Source: Aphelocoma coerulescens (Eukaryota > Chordata > Aves > Passeriformes > Corvidae). Taken from it: a stretch of 64,000 nt of DNA. The translations under genes and the position numbers were made by a program. The stretch lies in NCBI RefSeq assembly GCF_041296385.1, contig NC_091017.1, positions 11,650,001 to 11,714,000 on the forward strand, given 5' to 3'. The stretch's first letter is position 1; the number at the start of each line of letters is the position of its first letter. Of the stretch, positions 56,222 through 64,000 are shown piece by piece. The notes under the pieces were generated by a model, which worked only from the letters and a program-made list of their open reading frames with translations, ran no database searches and was not told the origin of the DNA.

Positions 56222-58276
56222 AGAGAGCCGCCTGAAGTCCAGACACCCTTCGCGAGCCTTTCTCCTATAGAGCTGTGGAAAGAAATCGTACACGCTACAC
56301 CGAGGGTGCGTGCAGCATGCACGAGCAAAAGCGGCAAAGTTCAGTGCCCTCGCTGGGCTTCCCTTCCGTGCGGATAACGTGAGGCGAAAAATGAAGCCGC
56401 AGAGCACCGGGCTTGCAGGTGCAGTGCACCGAGTTGCAGAAGTCCAGCAGGCTCGTTCACAAGCCAAGCCGGCTGAGGGAGTCCTCGCGTCTCCAAAAGG
56501 GAACGCGGAGCCGTAGCACTTCATCCCACAGCGTGGAGATAGGCACTTCCCTAGTCGTTCAGCCTTGCAGAGTCCCTGCAGCTAGAGCTCACCCAGGAGC
56601 AGGCGTCAAAGCAGAAGGCCCTCCTAAAGCACCCTTTCTCCAAGCAGCCTCCTGAAAGGGCGCATCACAGTGCGGCTCTGCGCCTTTCTTCTAAGACAGA
56701 CGCCCGCTATACTTTCGTGCTCGCAGCTCCCTTGGCAGCCTCCAGCAGCTACTCTCCTGGAGAACGGCCGTAGACGTCAAAGCCAGTGCTGGGCTGCACC
56801 TCCGCCCTCCCCAGGTAAGCAACAGCGAACTCACCGGTGCACTCTGTACTTCCCTCCTCCGCTTGCATCCTACATGCATTCGTGTTCTCCGAAACTCAGA
56901 GACTGAAGGGAAGGGCAATTGCTTCCCCAGATAGCTGCAAGGGCACTAGGCAGCAGCAGCACAAATTTCACATGACCTGATGCACTGTAGAGATATTACC
57001 CTGTTACCCCTCCTTTCTCCTCGTCCTCGACCAATTGTGGTGGGATGTCGAAAGGCTTGGCCAGCGAAAAGCTCATCCAGCAAGGGCGTCTCTCTTGACG
57101 CATTTCCCTGACCGAGAGCTACACAGATGGTCTGGACACTGTAAAACAGCAAGAAAATAATTCTATGTCCAGCTGAGGAAAATCCGTGCACAGAAAAATG
57201 TAGATGCCTGCAGTAAACAATCTGAAGAGCGGCAAAGCTCCAAGCCATCGCTGCGCTTCAGTCCTGTCCGGACCACAGAAGGCGAAGAACGAAGCAGCTG
57301 GGCACCGGCTTCATGGACTCAGTGGCGCGACTTGCAAACGTCCAGCCAAGAGCTGCTTCAACAAGCAGATGCTCTGCCTGCACTTTCCCTCGCAGCGCTA
57401 GGCAGCACCACGTTCTGTTTGCGTGGCAGCCTGATTCTTAACGGAAAGATTCTCAATGCCTGTGTCTGGCACAGAGAACGGTTTTAGGTCAGCAAGCTCA
57501 CCCGGCGCTTACCCTCGACGCGTGCAAACCTGTATTTGCACCGCATTCCAGTGGCAGCCCTCTTTCCTTTCCAGCCGGCACAGCGCCGTCAGATCGCGGT
57601 GCTCTCTGCACCTGCCTTCTCGCTTCCAAGTGCCACCGCGCACATTACAGCCTTGCAGGGAGCGAAGAGGCGGAGAGGCGTCTCGCAAAGAAGAACGTGC
57701 CGGGACGAAAAGGTGCTCTTTCCTTTCTCCTCCTCCTTTGCCCGAATGGTGGTGCTGTGTTGAAAGGCTTGGCCAGCGAAAAGCTCATCCAGCAAGTGTT
57801 TCTCTCCTGACGCCTTTCGCTGAGCGAGAGAGCTACACGGACACTTTCGACTCGGGGAAACAGCAAGAGAATGACTGTACGTCGAGCTGAGGAAAAGCCG
57901 TGCACAGCAGCCTGTGGCTGCGTGCAGTGTTCACGCTGAAGAGCGGCAAAGCTCCAAGCCATCGCTGCGCTTCAGTCCTGTCCGGACCACAGAAGGCGAA
58001 GAACGAAGCAGCTGGGCACCGGCTTCATGGGCTCAGTGGAGCGACTTGCAAATGTCCAGCCAAGAGCTGCTTCAACAAGCAGATTCAGCTGAGAATGCTC
58101 TGCCTGCTTCAACAAAGTAAGGCGCAGCCCTTGCACTGCAGCACACTGCCTGGCCAGAAACAGGTTCTTACACCTTCAGTGCTGCCGAGCCCACGCAGCT
58201 TGAGCACACCCAGAAGGACGCGTCCAGAAAGAAGGCGTTCTTCGAGTGCCTTGTCCTTCCTTGTTCTGTCTTTCAT
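56222..58276 (+). repeat. A' and D with 12-base deletion, unit 6
   Basis: Same marker states as units 4 and 5. Confidence 0.85.
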
Positions 58277-59919
58277 CTGCACCTGAAACAGTGGGTCTAC
58301 GTGTTTTCCTTCCCAGGGAAAAGAACTTTCATTCTTGTCCAGGAGTCTATGGCTAAAATGGTGATTGCATGTCCCATATCCAATACAACCAAGGATTACT
58401 CCCGGAGGAAAGCTGCCAGGACAGATGGGTCTTGCTGGCTTTGACCACCCCTGGGCCACCTCTCATATTCTCCTGAAACAGTGGGGTACATGAAGGCATT
58501 GCCATACCTGATCATCCCTTGCCATGCAGAGCCCAGCCTTGCATTGCCTTACAGACACCTCTGTGTACCTCCCTTGCCCTTCCTATGTCTCCATTGCATG
58601 GCCTTGTTCACCAATCTCCCACCTTGACTTTCTTACCCCTTGTTTCCTGGTCTTGTCTTGCCTGCTTCTCCTATGACTCTCTTGGCCTTGCCTAAGTCTC
58701 TCTTGCCTTGCTTTGCAAAGCCAACACTTGCCTTGCCCTGCTACCCCTCTTTCCCTCGCCTAGTCTACCCACCTTTGACTGGCCTATCCATCCGATCATC
58801 ACCTTTTCTGCACCACCCCTCCATGCTCTTGTCTTGCCTTGGCCTGCCTACCCTTCCCTTGCCTTGCACTGCCTTGCATAACCCTTGCCCTTCTTGACAT
58901 TTGTGCCCCTTTCCAACATGGCCTTGCTTTCCTTTGCCTACCCCTCCCAATCCCTGCTTTGCCTACAGATTCCTGGCCTTCTTTTGTCTACCACTCCTTT
59001 GCCTTTTGTGGGAACCAACAGCTGGTCTGAAGGCCTCACAGACATTTCCGTTGATACAATCATTTTGTACCCGTGAGAATTGCAGAAGCAAGAAGATAAA
59101 CAACAGAAAGAAGTTGTAACAGCTGCAAAAGGGACGATACTGGCTGATGTTTAGCAAAGAATGTGTGTACACTATAGACAACCAGTAGTATTGTATTATA
59201 GCAAAATAATAGTCCATGCACATGTAGCTAAAAAAGTGCATAAGAGAAGATGCATAAATAATACAAGTGGTTTTTTGCCATTGCTCGGGGCAGAGAGTGT
59301 ATGTGTGTCGTGACCGTCTCAACAGCAACAGCCTTGCACTGCCTTTCATAACCAGCCCCTGCCTACTGCCTCCTTCCCTGGCCTTCCATGTCTTGTCTTC
59401 CTCTCCTTTGATTTAACTTGCTTCTCCTATCTCTCCCTTGCTTGCCTTACTCCACTGACCTTTCTGTGTTCTTGCCTTGACTTGCCTAGCTGTTCCTTGC
59501 TTCACATTGCTTTGTGTAAGCATTCCCTGTTTTTATTTGCCTACCCCTTTCTTGCCTGGCCTTTCCTTGCCTAGCCTTTCTTGTCTTTGCCTGCCCTCTG
59601 CATCACTGGACTTACCTTCCTATGCCCTGCCTTCCCTACAACTTCTGGGCCTTCTCTTGCCTCGCACTCATTGGCCCTACTTTGCTGCCTGCTCACTGCT
59701 CTTGCTTTGCTTTCCCTAACTTTCCCTTGACTTGACTAGAATTGCCTAAACTTGCTTTGACTGCATTGCCTTGCCTGCATGGAAGAAAAGGCAAGGCAGG
59801 GCAAAGCAAGGAAATCATAGGCAGGGCAGGGCAAGGGAGACATAGGCAAGAGAGACGTAGCCAAGGAAGGCAAAGCAAGGGTAGGCTAGGAAAAACCAGG
59901 CAATGGTACTGAAGGCAAC
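58277..59919. repeat. E-H: inverted CCTTG domain with LTR-like insert, unit 6
   Basis: CTACAACTTC form. The LTR-like segment lies at 59007-59330. Confidence 0.8.
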
Positions 59920-62900
59920 GCAAGGCCAAGTGACTCATAATGCCTTTCCTTGGAATGCAAAGGTCTGAAATCCCAGTGTTGGTGGAGCAGATGATAAGGT
60001 CCCATGGGGAAGTAAACTCAACTGAGACATTTCTCTCCTGGCACCTCTTGTGTAGGAGCAATTCTTAGATATATTCAATATTGGCGGTAGCACGCCAGTT
60101 CCTCAGAGAGGATGACAATGCTTTTCCATGGGAAGGAAAGCACCTAGCCCCAGTGTTTCAGGTGCACATAAGAAGCTGCCTAGTGGAGGTAAAGGGCAGC
60201 AGCAACTTTCTGTCCTGGCATATTTGGTGTAGAAGCACTGCCTTGATTTGTACAAGTATGGAGTTGCTACGCCCTATTTTCAAGGCAGTCTCCTGAAAAA
60301 GTCAATTTTGGCATGTCGTTTCCACTTCTGAAAGGTGGTCTTCTGAACTCTTGGCAGTAAGCCAAGACAAGCAGCTATGCTCATCCTTGGTGTGCAGCTG
60401 ATTTAGACACCAGGGCAGGTAATGTCCAGTAACAGTGTTCTGGCACATTGGATGGGAGCAGTTCCTGGATGTTTTCTATTTTGGAGGAGGAGATCCCAGT
60501 TCTTCTGAGATGGGCTCATAGTTTCTCTCTTTGGCAAAGAAAGCAGTTTTGGATCTGCATGTAGGGTGTTCTCAGCGAATTAATGGCTTTTCCTCATGGG
60601 CAGTTCTGTGGGCTATAGCTGTTGAACTGTTAGAGAAGGAATGAAAAAGCCAAGCTGTTGAACAAATTTGCATCCTGCTGACTTTAGCAGCCCCTGATAA
60701 AATTCTGTTTGCATCCTGACTCTGTGAGACTGAAGGATTATGATGGTACTTAAAGCTGAGGAGGAAAGTGCACATAGAAGAGCATGTGAATTTAATGGCT
60801 CTTCCTAGTAGGCAGTTCTCTGGGCTAGAGCTGTTGAACTGTTAGAGAGGGAATGCAAGAGCCAAGCTTCTGAGCTCTTTTCCCTGCTACCTTTAAAGTA
60901 TGAGCATTCCCTGGTGCTCTCCTATTTGGATAATAAGTTAGAGTGGGTTTCACATTCACTTTGAAGAATAGAAACAGCGCCATGTGAACCTGTGCCATCA
61001 GCTTTCCTTTCCAACTAAATGTTCCTACTTGCAATCTTGCAATTCTTACTTGCAATCATGCAGAGCACCGTGCTTGAGGCTGGTGCATTGAAGAAAATTA
61101 AATTAGGGCTGTATCAGTACAAAGGAGAGATTGCCATTTGCAAAACCTCGTTTCGCTTAAGTTAGTAATATTGTAAGTGTTAATTGAGTGGTCATTGGTT
61201 GCCTATCACCATCCTGATGCACTAATTTCATCAAGTGTAAATATTGGTCACAAAAGGTGCCCATTCAGCAACCTGTTGCTGTCTCCACATGGAAGTGTCT
61301 TCCGGACGAAATCAAAAGACATTCGAAGAGCCAGGATCCGCAAAGGAACAAACTATTGCCACATGAATGGTGCTGGGCGCCATGAGGAGCAGTTAACTTT
61401 AACCTGCGCGCTGTCAGCACTCAGAAGAACAACCCCAGCATGGCAGGGGGGACTTGCAAAAGAAGGAAAGGCCCCTCACCTAGCTATAAACCACCCAAAG
61501 TGCAGAGCCAAGTTGAAAACACCACTGCTCTCAAATCAACCGTGTCAGGACAAAAAGATTTCACTGATCTCCCCCTTCCAGGTACAAACTCTTATTTGCA
61601 CCACACTCAGAGGGCAATGTGAGCTCCCCAGCGCTGTCTTTCACTCTCGCAGAGTCCAGATACTAACTTGTGAACATCCTACACAAACATTAGCTCATGA
61701 AAGTGCCAGCTTGAGCAAGAACAGCAGACCCTCCCATTGCACCCCCTTGTCATCCAGAGTGCGGCGGTTTGTTGAAAATCATGGACTCGGAAAGACCAAT
61801 GCAGCAACTGCTTTTCTCTCTCCTACTGCCTTTCCCTGAGCGAGAGGTAGATGGATGATGTGGACTTAGTGGAACAGAAAGAGTATGACTGTACTTATAA
61901 CGGAGGAAAACCCCCCACAGCATACTGTGCTGTGTGCAGTACACGCTCTGAAAAGAGACAAAGCTGAATGCTGCCAGCGGGCTTCGGTTCTCAGACTGCT
62001 TGCATGGGCAGAGCTGCGGGCTCTTTTAAGGATGGAAACTGGCATCTGTGAGTGTAAAGAATGTGACTTTCCACACAGCTTAGAAGAAAGGTGCATAGCC
62101 CCAGTGAGAAGTGTGTACGTGAAAGACTGGCAGAAGAAGTCGCAGTCCAGCAAGGCTGGTATCTTTTTCTTTGTGCCAAATAGGCACCTTGGGAACATGA
62201 AAGTACTTGATGGTAGCCAAACTGACAGTGAAGGCACAGAACACCGTCGGGTGTGTGCAGTGTACAGACGCAATGTAAAAGCCCTGAGTACCATTTGACT
62301 GCAGTCATAGTGCAAGTTTGCAACTGTACCATGCAAGGCCAGTGAAAGCTTCCTGTGCGGCCACATTTTCGTATTGGAGCTCGCTAGCTGGAAGTGATTC
62401 GGTTTGTCTGCAGTATCCGCTCGACTGAATGTGATGTGTCACTGGAAAGAAAAGTACAGACCAGCAGTGCGTTTGATATGGTTCAGGGGCTGCAAAGGGA
62501 ATGTACAGGCCACCTCTGGGATTTTGGTCTTTGTGCATTCCCATGGCAGCAGTTCCTGGATGTTTTTGTTCTACAGTTTAGGCTCAGTGAGAGAGAAAAA
62601 ATGCGAGAGCACGCATAGCAGAGCCACAGGGAGAATTGCTGAGGTATGAGTTGCGTGCTGTTCAGATACTGCCGTACCAAAGGCCTACCTAAACACTGCT
62701 GCTGATCTAGCATGTCTTTCTGTAGCAAGACTTGTTGGTACTGCAAAACAGAAGATGCGTGAGGTCAAATGAATCTGGACAGAAAATTTCAGACGAGCAG
62801 CCTATGAGTGCATGATTGAAACAGTAAATTTAGGTGACAGAATAGATCGTGGCATCGATTTGCGTAGTGTTAATATTCTCTGAAGGGAATGCAAAAAGCC

Positions 62901-63031
62901 AAGATGTGTTTTCCATTCTAGCTGTTCCTGACAAAAACTGAGGAATAAAACTTTCGTTCTAGATGGAATGTAACATTCAGTTCCCAGGATTTTGCACTCC
63001 AAAGTTCAACAAAAGAGTTTCCACAAGAATC
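59920..63031. repeat. M and K: monomers and mixed region, unit 6
   Basis: Same marker states as unit 5. No gene is supported. Confidence 0.6.
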
Positions 63032-64000
63032 TTGAGAAGAAGCACAATCACTTCCACCTAGAGCTGGAAGAGGAAGAGGCAGCGGCACAAGCAAGTGCCC
63101 TTGAGCGTCCTACTTCCGAATGCTAGAACGTCAATTCAGCAGGCAGGAGTGCAGCAGCCACCCTTCGTCTTGCAAGCCCATACGACGCGCACACCAGCCC
63201 GGTGCTCTGCGGCTTCGTCCTTCGCCTTTTCGAGCACGCCGTACCTTCATTCTCCCGGAGGCGAACAGCGGTCTGCTTCTCGCACGGAACGCTGTGTCGG
63301 CAGCCAAGCGCTCCAGTGCACTGCTTCTGCCCAAACACGCCTGGGCCCTGCACCTCTCCTTCCCAGCGCTACGTAGCAGCACAATCTGTCCCTCTTGCGA
63401 TCCCAAGCTAAGCGGAAAGCTTCTCGGCTACGTCTCCCGCAGAGAGCTGTGCCAGGACAATAAGCTTGCAAGCACTTTGCTCCTGACACTAGTGGCAACA
63501 GGGATTCGCACCACCTTCCAGGAGCAGTCCTCTTGCCTTTTACAAGGTGCAAAAGCGCCCCCTCTGTGGCGGTGCTGTCTGCCCGGTCTTTCTCGGCTCG
63601 AAGCACCACGAGGCACACAAGACTCTCTCGCAAGGACCGAAATTCCCGATAGGCGTCTCTGCGCTTTCTGCAATGCTGCACGCACAAGCCCGGTGCTCTG
63701 AGGCTTCGTTCTTCGCCTTTCGTTGTCTGGGCAGAAGAGAAGCCGAGCGAGGCCATTGTGCTTTGCCGCTTGTCAGTGTGCTGTGCACGGTTTTTCCGCA
63801 GCTCGAGCTAGCGGGAGACCCCTTCGGTTTCGCGGCGTCCACACTACCCATGGTAGCTCTCGCTCAGCGAAACTTGAAGGGGAGAAGCACTTGCTGGATG
63901 AGTCTTTCAGTGTGCAGGACTTTGAAAACACAGCAGCGCAATCGGGGCCACGAGAAGGACCGCTGAGAAGTCGCTCTCGCACAGAGAACCGTGCCAGGAT
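63032..64000 (+). repeat. N: GC-rich relative of A, unit 6 (incomplete)
   Basis: Has the CGTCCTACTTCCG marker. The last ~168 bases of the unit, including the A-like end, lie outside the window. Confidence 0.85.
63555..63569 (-). promoter_or_regulatory. CTCF-like motif, unit 6
   Basis: Identical motif and orientation. Binding is inferred only. Confidence 0.25.

Larger units (their letters stand above)
54094..64000 (+). repeat. Macrosatellite unit 6 (cut by window end, one A copy)
   Basis: 9,907 of an expected 10,075 bases are present; the array evidently continues beyond the window. Every marker examined matches unit 5. Confidence 0.95.

Noticed and set aside
1..64000. CENP-B box (TTCGNNNNANNCGGG)
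   Set aside because: I found no match on either strand by reading. A centromeric role is therefore neither supported nor excluded.

Overview
The window is eukaryotic, almost certainly vertebrate, nuclear repetitive DNA. I see no bacterial gene organisation, no rRNA or tRNA gene and no CRISPR. A bird is plausible from the overall look and from the absence of any mammalian SINE I recognise, but the sequence does not prove it. The whole window is a head-to-tail macrosatellite (satellite-like) array. Five complete units and one nearly complete unit lie at 1-11318, 11319-22636, 22637-33943, 33944-44018, 44019-54093 and 54094-64000. Their lengths are 11318, 11318, 11307, 10075 and 10075 bases, and the last is cut by the window end after 9907. 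I chose the phase so that unit 1 begins at base 1; the true phase is unknown.

Layout of one unit (unit 1 positions). Block A (1-1232 and 1233-2464) is a GC-rich 1,232-base subrepeat present twice in units 1-3 and once in units 4-6. P (2465-2696) is a diverged partial third copy. L (2697-3360) is an AT-rich insertion-like segment. A' and D (3361-5427) are older GC-rich relatives of A, including a 724-726-base internal pair. E to H (5428-7070) is an inverted arrangement around CCTTG/TTGCC-rich simple sequence, interrupted by an LTR-like AT-rich segment at 6158-6481. M (7071-8210) holds degenerate monomers of about 0.2 kb. K (8211-10181) is mixed and partly AT-rich, with old copies of both repeat families. 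N (10182-11318) is another GC-rich relative of A that leads into the next unit.

The units are nearly identical but carry shared derived changes that nest cleanly: (1,2) versus (3,(4,(5,6))). Units 3-6 share a 12-base deletion and a one-base insertion; units 4-6 also share loss of one A copy and several substitutions. The exact length arithmetic (11318 - 12 + 1 = 11307; 11307 - 1232 = 10075) accounts for every difference in unit length. The A copies are mosaics of a few variant sites, which points to unequal exchange and gene conversion.

I support no protein-coding gene. The open frames recur only because the DNA recurs, many need non-ATG starts, and neither unit length nor the 1,232-base period is a multiple of three. 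The most interesting functional leads are a CTCF-like motif once per unit, always in the same orientation, a splice-donor-like site that varies among copies, and the large inverted CCTTG domain. All three are hypotheses.
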